A stretch of 64,000 bases of DNA from Shimia sp047124445 (GCF_047124445.1 NZ_CP138921.1:1984001-2048000), one strand, 5' to 3'. Shown: positions 8,821 to 17,370, numbered from the stretch's first letter. A program made the numbers and translations. Notes: generated by a model not told the origin, from the letters alone.

Positions 8821-9523
8821 CATTCTTCTCGTTCACGGCTCCTGCCACGGGGCTTGGTGCTATCGCGACCTCATCCCCGCGCTCGAAGCCCTCGGCCACA
8901 CCGCCCGCGCCATTGACATGCCGTCACACGGCAACGACACCACCCCAGTGACAGACGTCACGCTGGACAGCTGCGCAAAGTCGATCATCAACGCTCTTGG
9001 TGAGGACACCGTCGTCCTAGGCCATAGCTGGGGCGGTTTCCCAATCACCCGCGCCGCAGACCTCGCCCCCGGTCGCATCGCCCGCCTGATCTACCTCTGC
9101 GCCTATGCCCCGTGGGACAACCACTCCACCATCGACATGCGCATTGCAGCGCCGCGCCAGCCGCTTATGCAGGCCATCAAGCGCCACGAAGATGGGCAAA
9201 GCTACACTTTCGAGCCCGCCAAAGTTCGGGACGCACTGTACCACGATTGCCCGCCCGGCACGGAAGACTACGCCTTGGCCCATCTGTCGCCGCAATCCAT
9301 TGCCGCCCAACAAACCAAGATCACACTGGGTGACGGCCACCGCCAAACGCCACGCAGCTACATCCGCTGCATGAATGACCAGGCCATCCCGCCGGAGTTT
9401 CAAGTCACCATGTCAGAGGACTGGCCTTCTGAGGACGTTTATGAGATGCCCACCAGCCACTCCCCTTTCTTTGCCGATCCCGCTGGCCTCGCCGCTCTGA
9501 TCGACCACATCCTGAAAGACTGA
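8813..9523 (+). CDS. Alpha/beta hydrolase (plant-esterase/hydroxynitrile-lyase-like)
   Basis: This 236-residue alpha/beta hydrolase is of the small type without a large cap, as in salicylate esterases and hydroxynitrile lyases. It shows HGSCHGAWCY at the oxyanion site, the nucleophile Ser in GHSWGG near residue 66, and a terminal TSHSPFFADP with the catalytic His. The start lies within the end of the pcaD-like gene, so the two are translationally coupled. The substrate is unknown. Confidence 0.83.
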   Translation: MSDILLVHGSCHGAWCYRDLIPALEALGHTARAIDMPSHGNDTTPVTDVTLDSCAKSIINALGEDTVVLGHSWGGFPITRAADLAPGRIARLIYLCAYAPWDNHSTIDMRIAAPRQPLMQAIKRHEDGQSYTFEPAKVRDALYHDCPPGTEDYALAHLSPQSIAAQQTKITLGDGHRQTPRSYIRCMNDQAIPPEFQVTMSEDWPSEDVYEMPTSHSPFFADPAGLAALIDHILKD

Positions 9524-9527
9524 CCCG

Positions 9528-10292
9528 ATGACCGCCTCCGTTTTTGACAGCCCGATGTTCACCAAGCTTTACCCGGTGGGCGAAGCAGGCCGCCTGTTCA
9601 CCCACAGTGCCGAAATCCGCGCCGCGTTGCTGGTGCTGGGCACGCTGGCCAAGGTGCAGACCGAACGCGGCGAGATCCCAGAAGACAGCGCCTTCTTCAT
9701 CCACCGCAGTTCCATGGAAGTACAGATTGACCCGGCAGGACTGGCTGATGGCGTTGCCCAGGATGGCAGCTACATTCCCGCTTTGGCCGCTGCCTTCGAC
9801 AAAGCGATGGAGGCGCCAGAGCACAGCACATACATCCTGAACAACGCCAATCCGCAAGACGTGGCCGACACCGCGCTGATGCTGCGCCTGCGCCAGCTTC
9901 TGACCCAGGCCGAAACCGCGTTAAAAACCCTGCCCGACAGCGACAGCCGCACCACCTTGCTGGCTGATCTGCCAATGATCCGCGACACCTGCCTGCGGGT
10001 CGCCTTCACGGATGCACCGGAGATTGGCACCAACATTGGCGAGGCGCTCAAACTTGGCGCGCCACAAGCCCCCCGCGCCCCTATCCGCACCATTGCCAAC
10101 TGGCTCACGCTGGCGGGCGACACCGCCGCGAACACTGTGCCGGCATCTCCTGCCAATGACGCCCTGCGGTCCCAGCTTCTAGGCCTCAACGCGCTGTTTC
10201 AGGAAACATCCGATGCCGCCAGCGAACCTCTTTACCTGCCGCAAATCGCGCTCAGCAGCCTGTCCTTGCTGAACATGGCGTCTGCTGCCTAA
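9528..10292 (+). CDS. Short PcaB-like (fumarase/aspartase superfamily) protein
   Basis: A 254-residue protein whose first half resembles 3-carboxy-cis,cis-muconate cycloisomerase: SVFDSPMFTKLYP, then IPEDSAFF, DPAGLADG, and an NNANPQDVADTALMLRLR stretch (about residues 103-120) where full enzymes carry the ATSQDVxDTALML motif. Full PcaB is about 350-450 residues. This one lacks the HGQPA-type segment and the C-terminal GSSxMPxKxNP catalytic loop, and the 170 bp after the stop do not hold them. It looks like a stable shortened homologue rather than a fresh truncation. It is the last gene of the run that includes the pcaD-like gene, 4 bp after the preceding stop. Confidence 0.7.
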   Translation: MTASVFDSPMFTKLYPVGEAGRLFTHSAEIRAALLVLGTLAKVQTERGEIPEDSAFFIHRSSMEVQIDPAGLADGVAQDGSYIPALAAAFDKAMEAPEHSTYILNNANPQDVADTALMLRLRQLLTQAETALKTLPDSDSRTTLLADLPMIRDTCLRVAFTDAPEIGTNIGEALKLGAPQAPRAPIRTIANWLTLAGDTAANTVPASPANDALRSQLLGLNALFQETSDAASEPLYLPQIALSSLSLLNMASAA

Positions 10293-10464
10293 CCCCCCTT
10301 TTGCCGTAACGGAAGGCTTGCGCCCCTTTTGGGGCCACGCCAATTTGCGCCACACGTATGCGGCTATGCCACATGCAGCCATCAGAATGTGGCACAGCCC
10401 CTCAGTAATCAGTTGACCGACCCGCGTTTTCCTGCCCTGATACAACCATAGAGTTAAAGTCATT

Positions 10465-11670
10465 ATGATGCGCAACCGTCTGCCAATATTTGTGATTCTG
10501 GCCACGGTGATGATCGATGCCATGGGCATCGGCCTGATCATCCCGGTGATGCCCGACCTCATCCAAGAGGTGACCGGCGGCGACCTTGGTGCAGCGGCTG
10601 TCTGGGGCGGTATTCTGTCCACTGTCTTTGCCTTCATGCAGTTCCTCTGCGGCCCGTTGTTGGGCAATCTCTCAGACCGCTTTGGCCGCCGTCCCGTACT
10701 GCTGGTGTCACTTGCGGTCATGTCGGCAGATTATGTGATTATGGCCATGGCCCATAACATCTGGATTTTGGTGATTGGCCGCATCGTGGCGGGCATCACC
10801 GCCGCCACCTACGCCACCGCGATGGCCTATATGGCGGACATGTCTGACGCCAAAGAAAAGGCCAAAGCCTTCGGTATGATTGGCGCTGCTATGGGTGTTG
10901 GCTTTGTTTTTGGCCCTGCGATGGGCGGCTTCATGGGCCAATTTGGCACCCGCGCGCCGTTCTGGGCCGCCGCAGTGCTGGCCGGTGGCAACGCGCTCCT
11001 GGGTTGGATGGTGCTTAAGGAAACCGTGACCGACGCAAATCGCCGCGCCTTTGAATGGCGGCGTTCCAACCCGCTGGGCGCGCTGCAAGCGCTTGGCAAA
11101 CTGCCGGCCATGACCAACCTGCTGATTGTGTTCTTCTTTTATCAGATTGCCGCCGCGGTCTATCCCGCGATCTGGCCCTATTTCATCATCGAGCGTTTTG
11201 GCTGGGAAGAGGCCATGATTGGCCTCAGCCTCACCGCCTATGGCCTCTGTTTTGCCATTGTCCAGGCCACCCTGATTGGTCCGTTCACCAAATGGTTTGG
11301 CAACCGCCGCACGGTTGTGATCGGCCTTGGACTGGAAGTTGTGGCGCTGATCTATCTCGCGGTGATCTCCAACGGCATCCTCTTGTTCATTGGCATCCCC
11401 GTGGCCGCGCTTTCCTCTGTCGGCCTGCCCGCCTTGCAAAGCATCATGTCCCGCCGTGTGTCCGATGACGCGCAGGGCGAGCTGCAAGGCATCTCCGCCT
11501 CGCTCACTTCGCTCGCCCATATCGCAGCACCTTTGGTGATGACGCAAACCTTTGCGTATTTCTCCGACAAACACGCTGTGCTCTATCTGCCCGGCGCCCC
11601 CTTTGTGCTCGCCGCCGCCCTTTTGATGATCGCAATTGTGGTTTTTGCAAAGTCACGTCGCGCCACTTAG
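10465..11670 (+). CDS. MFS drug exporter, TetA/TCR family
   Basis: A 401-residue inner-membrane transporter with about 12 predicted helices. MFS motif A is present as GNLSDRFGRRP after helix 2 and motif C-like GFVFGPAMGG in helix 5. The N-terminus (MIDAMGIGLIIPVMPDL) is typical of the TetA(A)-like drug:proton antiporters. No TetR-type repressor is adjacent, so it is probably a housekeeping exporter with unknown substrate. Two ATG codons in a row can both serve as start. The 170 bp upstream contain a GCCCC/GGGGC hairpin and nothing else I can identify. Confidence 0.88.
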   Translation: MMRNRLPIFVILATVMIDAMGIGLIIPVMPDLIQEVTGGDLGAAAVWGGILSTVFAFMQFLCGPLLGNLSDRFGRRPVLLVSLAVMSADYVIMAMAHNIWILVIGRIVAGITAATYATAMAYMADMSDAKEKAKAFGMIGAAMGVGFVFGPAMGGFMGQFGTRAPFWAAAVLAGGNALLGWMVLKETVTDANRRAFEWRRSNPLGALQALGKLPAMTNLLIVFFFYQIAAAVYPAIWPYFIIERFGWEEAMIGLSLTAYGLCFAIVQATLIGPFTKWFGNRRTVVIGLGLEVVALIYLAVISNGILLFIGIPVAALSSVGLPALQSIMSRRVSDDAQGELQGISASLTSLAHIAAPLVMTQTFAYFSDKHAVLYLPGAPFVLAAALLMIAIVVFAKSRRAT

Positions 11671-11763
11671 GCAAAAAACGACACCCAGTGTCTGGATTGA
11701 ACCATCCCCCCGCGCCTAAGCTGGCCCAAACTGGATGTGACACCAAACACAAGGGACTTGCCC

Positions 11764-12852
11764 ATGAGCACCATCAAAGCCGCCGTTTGCCATGAATTTG
11801 GCCAGCCCCTTGTCGTCGAAGACGTCACCCTGCGCGCGCCGCAAATGGGCGAGATCGAGGTCAAACTCTCCGCCGTCGCCATCTGCCACTCCGACATCTC
11901 CTTTGCCGACGGCGCCTGGGGCGGCAGCCTGCCCGCGGTCTACGGCCACGAAGCCGCCGGACACATCACCTCGGTCGGCGACGGCGTGACCGGCCTCGCG
12001 GAAGGTGACGCGGTTGTGGTCACCCTGATCCGCGCCTGCGGCACCTGCCCGACCTGTTCCGAAGGCAAACCGGTGATCTGCGGCACGCCCTATGATGGCG
12101 ACAAAGGCCCGCTGACCACTGTGGACGGCGGCAAATTGCACCAGGCTATGGCCTGCGGTGCCTTTGCTGAAAAGGTCGTGGTGGACCAATCCCAAGTGGT
12201 GAAAATCTCTGAAGACATCCCAATGGAAGCTGCCAGCCTGATCGCCTGTGGCGTGATCACCGGCGTTGGCGCAGTGGTGAACGCCGCCCAAATCCGCGCG
12301 GGTCAGGACGTGGTTGTCATCGGTGCCGGCGGCGTCGGCCTCAACGCCATCCAAGGTGCGCGCATCGCCGGTGCTCGTCGCATCGTAGCCGTCGACATGA
12401 GCGAAGAGAAACTTGAAATCGCTAAGGAATTCGGCGCCACCGACGGCGTGCTGGCCACCGACAAAAAACCTTTCGTGAAAGCCATGCGCGCCATGGGCCG
12501 CGGCGCCGACGCCGTGATCGTCACCGTCGGCGCGATCCCCGCCTATGACGACGCCCCGCGCTACCTCGCACCGGGCGGCAAGGTCATCATGGTTGGCATG
12601 CCGCACTCCGGTGCCAAATCCACCTACGAGCCGGTCATCCTCGCCGCCATCGGCCAAGGCATGCAGGGCTCCAAAATGGGCGACGTGGTCATCAAGCGCG
12701 ATATCCCGTGGATGGTCGACCTCTATGAACAAGGCCGCCTGAAACTCGACGAGCTGATCTCCGGCCGCTGGACGCTGGATCAGATCAACGAGGCCATCGC
12801 CGACACCAAAACCGGTAGCGCAAAGCGCAATGTGATTGTATTTGACAGCTAA
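11764..12852 (+). CDS. Zn-dependent alcohol dehydrogenase (MDR family)
   Basis: A 362-residue medium-chain dehydrogenase. Catalytic zinc ligands lie in AICHSD and GHEAAGH; the structural zinc cluster is CGTCPTC followed by a Cys eight residues on. The NAD-binding Rossmann motif is GAGGVG at about residue 185. The layout is like class III/NDMA-type dehydrogenases, and homologues are often labelled S-(hydroxymethyl)glutathione or benzyl alcohol dehydrogenase, but the substrate is open. The ATG is preceded by AAGGGA; an upstream ATG nine codons earlier lacks an SD. Confidence 0.88.
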   Translation: MSTIKAAVCHEFGQPLVVEDVTLRAPQMGEIEVKLSAVAICHSDISFADGAWGGSLPAVYGHEAAGHITSVGDGVTGLAEGDAVVVTLIRACGTCPTCSEGKPVICGTPYDGDKGPLTTVDGGKLHQAMACGAFAEKVVVDQSQVVKISEDIPMEAASLIACGVITGVGAVVNAAQIRAGQDVVVIGAGGVGLNAIQGARIAGARRIVAVDMSEEKLEIAKEFGATDGVLATDKKPFVKAMRAMGRGADAVIVTVGAIPAYDDAPRYLAPGGKVIMVGMPHSGAKSTYEPVILAAIGQGMQGSKMGDVVIKRDIPWMVDLYEQGRLKLDELISGRWTLDQINEAIADTKTGSAKRNVIVFDS

Positions 12853-12878
12853 CGTCACAATCGCTTCCGGAGGCCCCC

Positions 12879-13250
12879 GTGCTCAAGTTTGTCACCGAAT
12901 TGTTCAAACCGAACGCTCCCAAGCCTCTGCCGCCCATGACATCCCAGACCTCGATGAACTTCGCGTCCGACGAGGTCGCCCCATTTCTGACCCAACTGGC
13001 CAACAATCCGCGCCTGGATTTTCCGGCGGATCTCGCCAAAGAGGTCCGCCGCAACCTCGCCTGCATGGCCGTTGAGGACACCCGTCGCTGGCGCGTCACC
13101 GGAGCGATCGACGACCAACCGATCCAAATGGAAATCGAAGCCTTCATGGACGACGTCGACGCCCCGGACCTCTATTTCTACAGCACCCAAGCCGCGATCA
13201 GCGAAATCGAACGCGAACTCGAAGCCTTTGCCGAGGCCACCGGCAGCTAA
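12879..13250 (+). CDS. Conserved small protein of unknown function (GTG start)
   Basis: A 123-residue acidic protein I do not recognise. It starts at GTG with GGAGG six bases upstream. No signal peptide or membrane segment is seen; the C-terminal third is rich in Glu/Ala and probably helical. It follows the alcohol dehydrogenase by 26 bp and so may be co-transcribed, and its stop codon directly abuts the stop of the convergent LysR gene. Confidence 0.65.
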   Translation: MLKFVTELFKPNAPKPLPPMTSQTSMNFASDEVAPFLTQLANNPRLDFPADLAKEVRRNLACMAVEDTRRWRVTGAIDDQPIQMEIEAFMDDVDAPDLYFYSTQAAISEIERELEAFAEATGS

Positions 13251-14114
13251 CTACACCGTGCCCTCGACCAGACAGTCCGACAACTGCCGCCACTGCCGCC
13301 GTGACAGCCGTTCCTTGGCACCGAGCAGCCAATAAGTCTCGTGGTGGCGCAGCACCTCATCCGTGACCCGCACCAACCGTCCCGCGTCCAATTCCGCCTG
13401 CACCAAAGGCAAGGACGCCAGCAGCACCCCCTGCCCGGCCCGCGCCGCCGCCAACCCCGCACAAAAACTATCAAACCGCAGATGCGCCACCGGCGTTGTC
13501 GGCGTATCTGTCTGCGCACACCACCGCCGCCAACTTGGCCGCGGCCCAGACACTGACAGGCGCGGCAAGGCCTGCCACGCCCCTTGTGCCAACAATGCAG
13601 GCGCCACCACCGGGCTCAACCGTTCCTCGTACAAAGGCACCGCATGGGCCACTGGCCAATCGCCACTGCCATAACGAATACGTACCGCCGCATCGTCTTT
13701 AGTCTCCCCTGACGCCACAACCATTGTGCTCAGCGTGATCTGCGCCCCGCTGACTTCCGCCAACTGCCCCAAGCGCGGCACCAACCACAGTTCATTCACC
13801 GACGCACTGGCTGAAATCGTCAACCGATTGCGCGACACGCCAAACAGCGCCTCGGTGCTGTCGCGCAACCCCACCAGCGCCGCCTGCACATGCGGCAGCC
13901 ACGCCTCACCATCCACGGTCAAGGTGATCCGCCGCGCTTGCCGCACAAACAGCTGCGTCCCCAGCCGCGCCTCAAGATTGCCAATCCGTTGGCTGATCGC
14001 CGATTGCGTCAACCCGGTTTCCTGCGCCGCTGCCGTAAAACTGCCCAACCGCGCCGCCGCCTCAAACGCCCGCACCCACTCCAAAGGCAGATGACCAAAC
14101 CCAGCCTTATCCAT
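13251..14114 (-). CDS. LysR-type regulator, candidate regulator of tmpAB
   Basis: A 287-residue LysR protein of the GcvA-like branch. The N-terminal winged helix reads FTAAAQETGLTQSAISQRIGN (about residues 26-46), followed by the effector-binding domain. It is divergent from tmpA with 116 bp between start codons, the classic LysR arrangement, so it probably controls tmpAB in response to the phosphonate or a product. The gap holds an imperfect dyad ATGC-CTGC-GCAT that fits a T-N11-A box. Confidence 0.87.
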   Translation of the reverse strand: MDKAGFGHLPLEWVRAFEAAARLGSFTAAAQETGLTQSAISQRIGNLEARLGTQLFVRQARRITLTVDGEAWLPHVQAALVGLRDSTEALFGVSRNRLTISASASVNELWLVPRLGQLAEVSGAQITLSTMVVASGETKDDAAVRIRYGSGDWPVAHAVPLYEERLSPVVAPALLAQGAWQALPRLSVSGPRPSWRRWCAQTDTPTTPVAHLRFDSFCAGLAAARAGQGVLLASLPLVQAELDAGRLVRVTDEVLRHHETYWLLGAKERLSRRQWRQLSDCLVEGTV

Positions 14115-14155
14115 TAGCTAAACCGCCTCTAAGGATGAAAAAGGATAATTTGAGT

Positions 14156-14169
14156 TTATGCCTGCGCAT
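14156..14169. promoter_or_regulatory. Possible LysR operator between the regulator and tmpA
   Basis: ATGC and GCAT are arranged around CTGC, with T at 14156 and A at 14168 giving a T-N11-A core. It is in the divergent promoter gap, 62 bp before the tmpA start. The motif is short and could be chance. Confidence 0.35.
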
Positions 14170-14230
14170 CCCCAGTTTGTCGACAAGACATCAAAAGCTC
14201 TCAAGCCCTCGCCCAACCCAAGGACATCTC

Positions 14231-15358
14231 ATGACCCAGGTGCAGCTCTCCCCCGACAATCAGGTCCTCACGCTCACAACGCCCTCTGGCAGTTTTCGCT
14301 TTCACAGCGTCTGGCTCCGCCACAACGCACTGGATGCCGACACCCGCGATCCCGGCAACGGCCAGCGGCTGATCACTCTGGCCGATCTGCCAGACAATTG
14401 CGCCCTCGCCACCGCGGAAGCCCACGACAATGCAGTGTCTGTCACCTTTGCCAATGACAACAAACCGGTGTCCTTCCCCATCACATGGCTCCTCGCCAAT
14501 GCCTATGACCGCCCGCAAGACACCACGCCGGGCCACCTGCCGGAGCACGCTGAAACCTGGGACGAAGCCCTTAACGAAGACGTGCCCACTGGCCACTACC
14601 CTGACCTCGCCAGCAACCCGGACGCCAAACGCACATGGCTCGCTGCCATCCGTCGCTACGGCTTTGCCAAGGTCACCGGCCTGCCCACAGAATCCGGCGC
14701 CCTGTTCAAAGTCGTCGACCTCTTCGGCTACGTCCGCGAGACCAACTACGGCCGTCACTTTGAGGTCCGCACAGAGGTCAACCCAACCAACCTCGCCTTC
14801 ACCGGCCTTGGCCTGCAAGCCCACACAGACAACCCCTACCGCGATCCGGTGCCAACCCTGCAAATCCTGTCCTGTCTTGAGAATTCCGCCGAAGGTGGCG
14901 ACAACATGGTGGTGGACGGCTTTGCAGCGGCGCAAATGCTACGCGAAATCAACCCCGAAGGCTTTGCACTTCTGCACAGCCATTCCGCGCGGTTTGAATA
15001 TGCAGGTGAAGCAGGCGTGAAACTCACCTCTCGCCGCCCAGTGATCGGCCTAACCCCCGAAGGCACCTTTCAAAACATTCGCTTCAACGCCCGCTCCGCC
15101 GCCGCGCCGGTCGACGTGCCATTTGACAAAATGCCCGCCTACTACGCCGCCCTGCGTCAACTGTCCGACATCATCGACGACCCAGCGTCGGAGGTCCGCT
15201 TCAAACTGGCCCCGGGTGAGGCGTTCATTGTCGACAACACCCGTGTCCTGCACGCCCGCAAAGGCTATTCCGGCGCAGGCAAACGCTGGCTGCAAGGCTG
15301 TTACGCCGACAAAGACGGGCTGCTCTCTACCCTCGCAGCGCTGGAGGCAACCGCATGA
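14231..15358 (+). CDS. tmpA: 2-(trimethylamino)ethylphosphonate dioxygenase
   Basis: A 375-residue Fe(II)/2-oxoglutarate oxygenase of the gamma-butyrobetaine hydroxylase family. The iron ligands are His198 and Asp200 in QAHTDNPYRD and His341 in RVLHARKGY; an Arg downstream (KRWLQGC) can bind 2-oxoglutarate. The N-terminal domain at residues 10-50 lacks the Cys ligands that bind zinc in true butyrobetaine hydroxylases (WLRHNALDAD here). The decisive context is the overlapping HD-domain oxygenase gene: this pair is TmpA/TmpB, in which TmpA hydroxylates C1 of 2-(trimethylamino)ethylphosphonate. The ATG has AAGGA upstream. Generic pipelines would call it butyrobetaine dioxygenase. Confidence 0.85.
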   Translation: MTQVQLSPDNQVLTLTTPSGSFRFHSVWLRHNALDADTRDPGNGQRLITLADLPDNCALATAEAHDNAVSVTFANDNKPVSFPITWLLANAYDRPQDTTPGHLPEHAETWDEALNEDVPTGHYPDLASNPDAKRTWLAAIRRYGFAKVTGLPTESGALFKVVDLFGYVRETNYGRHFEVRTEVNPTNLAFTGLGLQAHTDNPYRDPVPTLQILSCLENSAEGGDNMVVDGFAAAQMLREINPEGFALLHSHSARFEYAGEAGVKLTSRRPVIGLTPEGTFQNIRFNARSAAAPVDVPFDKMPAYYAALRQLSDIIDDPASEVRFKLAPGEAFIVDNTRVLHARKGYSGAGKRWLQGCYADKDGLLSTLAALEATA

Positions 15359-15951
15359 AACCGGATTTCTCCACACTGACGCAAGACAACATCGTGGCCT
15401 TTCTGGGCGACATCTTTGACCGCCGCGGCGGCGAGGAATACCTCGGCGAACCGGTCACCATGGCAGAGCACATGTTACAAGGCGCCACCATCGCCGAACA
15501 AAACGGCATGCCCGAGGACGTGATTGTCGCCGCTCTCCTGCATGACATCGGCCATTTCACCTCCGAGTTTGGCACCTACCATCCCGACGACACCGAGGAC
15601 CGCCACCACGAAGACGCGGGCGCCGAAGTGCTCGCCCCCTTCTTCCCATCAGTAGTCACCGACTGCGTGCTCTACCACGTCGCCGCCAAACGCTACCTCT
15701 GCGCCACCAAGCCGGAATACTTCAAACGCCTCTCCGCCGCCTCTGTGCACACCTTGGAGCTTCAAGGCGGCCCGATGTCGGACGACGAAGTCGCCACTTT
15801 CGCAGCCAATCCAAATCTGGAGAAGATCATTCAGGTCCGCTACCTCGACGAGGCCGGAAAGCGCGCTGATATGGTCACGCCAGACTTCTGGCATTTTGCC
15901 CCGATGGTACAGCGCGTGGTCGATGCACATCTTAACGCGTCTTCAGGTTAA
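15355..15951 (+). CDS. tmpB: HD-domain mixed-valent diiron phosphonate oxygenase
   Basis: A 198-residue HD-domain protein like PhnZ, which cleaves the C-P bond of a 1-hydroxyphosphonate. Candidate metal ligands are His39, His63-Asp64, His85, His108 and Asp165. Tyr29-x-x-Glu32 corresponds to the Tyr/Glu lid pair of PhnZ, and His67 and Lys112 fit its substrate-binding residues. TmpB oxidises the TmpA product to glycine betaine and phosphate. It overlaps tmpA by four bases (ATGA). A phosphodiesterase-type HD protein is the alternative, but the lid pair and the TmpA partner argue against it. Confidence 0.85.
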   Translation: MKPDFSTLTQDNIVAFLGDIFDRRGGEEYLGEPVTMAEHMLQGATIAEQNGMPEDVIVAALLHDIGHFTSEFGTYHPDDTEDRHHEDAGAEVLAPFFPSVVTDCVLYHVAAKRYLCATKPEYFKRLSAASVHTLELQGGPMSDDEVATFAANPNLEKIIQVRYLDEAGKRADMVTPDFWHFAPMVQRVVDAHLNASSG

Positions 15952-15956
15952 CAAAC

Positions 15957-16020
15957 GCAACGGGCAAATACGCACCACCGCAAAACAGTCACGATACCGA
16001 CAAAATACCGACGTTGATTT
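15957..16020 (+). repeat. Dispersed ATACCGAC repeat, copy A
   Basis: This noncoding stretch holds two ATACCGAC units ten bases apart, preceded by a GCACCxCCG...AAACAGTC block. It closely matches a second copy at 56862-56935 over about 70 bp and partly a third at 36571-36588. It starts 6 bp after the tmpB stop and ends 54 bp before the next start. Confidence 0.65.
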
Positions 16021-16073
16021 TATACTCAAAAAGGCCCCTTACTTCACCGAACGCTGTTGTAAGGACCACGCCG

Positions 16074-17303
16074 ATGAAGCTCACCGATCTGGATATCATC
16101 GTCACCGCGCCCCCCGCCCCCGGTTGGGGCGGGCGTTACTGGATTTTGGTGAGACTTCAAACGGATACCGGCATCACCGGCTGGGGCGAATGCTACGCTT
16201 CCTCTGTGGGCCCCGACGCCATGGAAGCGGTGATCCGTGACGTTTTTGAACGGTATTTCGAGGGCGAAAACCCTGAAAACATTGAACGATTGTTCCGCCG
16301 CACTTACTCGTCGGGATTTACGCAACGCCCGGATTTAACGGTTATGGGCGCCTTCTCCGGCCTCGAAATCGCCTGTTGGGACATCCTGGGCAAAGACCGC
16401 GACCGCCCCGTCTACGCCCTTCTGGGCGGCCTGATGAACGAACGCCTGCGCGCCTACACCTACCTCTATCCCCTTGAACACCATAACATTTCCGACTTCT
16501 GGACCTCCCCGGAAATGGCCGCCGAAAGCGCGCTGGCGATGGTTGAAAAAGGCTACACAGCGGTGAAATTCGACCCCGCAGGCCCCTACACCATGCGCGG
16601 CGGCCACATGCCTGCCATGAGCGACATTTCCATGTCCGTCGCCTTCTGCGCTGCCATCCGCGAAGCTGTTGGAAACAAAGCAGATTTGCTCTTCGGAACC
16701 CATGGTCAATTCAACACCGCAGGCGCCATCCGCCTGGGCCAAGCGCTAGAGCCCTACAGCCCGCTCTGGTTCGAAGAACCCACCCCGCCGGACAATATAG
16801 AAGACATGGCGCGCGTGGCCAAAAACGTAAGGATTCCAGTGGCTACCGGCGAACGCATGACCACCAAATCCGAGTTTGCCACAGTCTTGCGCACCGGCGC
16901 CGCCGAAATCCTGCAACCCGCGTTAGGACGCGCGGGTGGCATCTGGGAAATGAAAAAAGTCGCTGCAATTGCAGAGTGTTACAACGCCCAAATGGCGCCC
17001 CACCTCTACGCCGGCCCCATCGAGTGGGCCGCCAACATCCACCTCGCCGCCTCCATCCCGAACCTCCTGATGATCGAGACCATCGAGACAGACTTCCACG
17101 ACGCGCTCATCACATCCTCCATCAAGGTTGAAAACGGCTTTGTCAGTCCGCCAACCGCGCCCGGACTGGGCATAGAGGTCAACGAAACCCTTGCCAAGCA
17201 ACACAAATTTGACGGAAACGGCCTGCATCTCCAAATGCAGGACGCCCCTTGTGACTATGTCAACGGCAACGATTTTGCCGGCGGTGCCCCACTAAAATCG
17301 TAA
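16074..17303 (+). CDS. Mandelate racemase/muconate lactonizing enzyme family protein
   Basis: A 409-residue enolase-superfamily enzyme. The capping domain covers about residues 1-125, then the barrel begins with AVKFDPAGP. Candidate Mg ligands are in the LLFGTHGQ strand, WFEEPTPPD and the ATGERM strand; a barrel His lies in QMAPHLYAG. Absence of a KxK motif speaks against muconate cycloisomerase and dipeptide epimerase; sugar-acid (aldonate) dehydratases are the better match. AAGGA precedes the ATG. It follows tmpB by 122 bp containing repeat copy A, so it may be a separate unit. The substrate is not determinable here. Confidence 0.85.
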   Translation: MKLTDLDIIVTAPPAPGWGGRYWILVRLQTDTGITGWGECYASSVGPDAMEAVIRDVFERYFEGENPENIERLFRRTYSSGFTQRPDLTVMGAFSGLEIACWDILGKDRDRPVYALLGGLMNERLRAYTYLYPLEHHNISDFWTSPEMAAESALAMVEKGYTAVKFDPAGPYTMRGGHMPAMSDISMSVAFCAAIREAVGNKADLLFGTHGQFNTAGAIRLGQALEPYSPLWFEEPTPPDNIEDMARVAKNVRIPVATGERMTTKSEFATVLRTGAAEILQPALGRAGGIWEMKKVAAIAECYNAQMAPHLYAGPIEWAANIHLAASIPNLLMIETIETDFHDALITSSIKVENGFVSPPTAPGLGIEVNETLAKQHKFDGNGLHLQMQDAPCDYVNGNDFAGGAPLKS

Positions 17304-17370
17304 GACATCTCGAAAACCGGCGCGGTCGGTGCTATATGAAGCCCAGACAGGAGCAACTGGGCCCAATACC

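Noticed and set aside
8032..10292. A standard protocatechuate (pca) catabolic cluster
   Set aside because: Only a PcaD-like and a reduced PcaB-like gene are present. PcaH, PcaG, PcaC and PcaQ homologues are absent nearby, so the pathway cannot be claimed.
10322..10337. Terminator upstream of the MFS gene
   Set aside because: GCCCC-TTTT-GGGGC can fold but lacks a following T-tract, and the stem is only five base pairs.
10293..10464. A frameshifted C-terminal part of the PcaB-like protein
   Set aside because: Reading the 170 bp after the stop in all three forward frames shows no GSSxMPxKxNP-like sequence, so a recent frameshift does not explain the short length.
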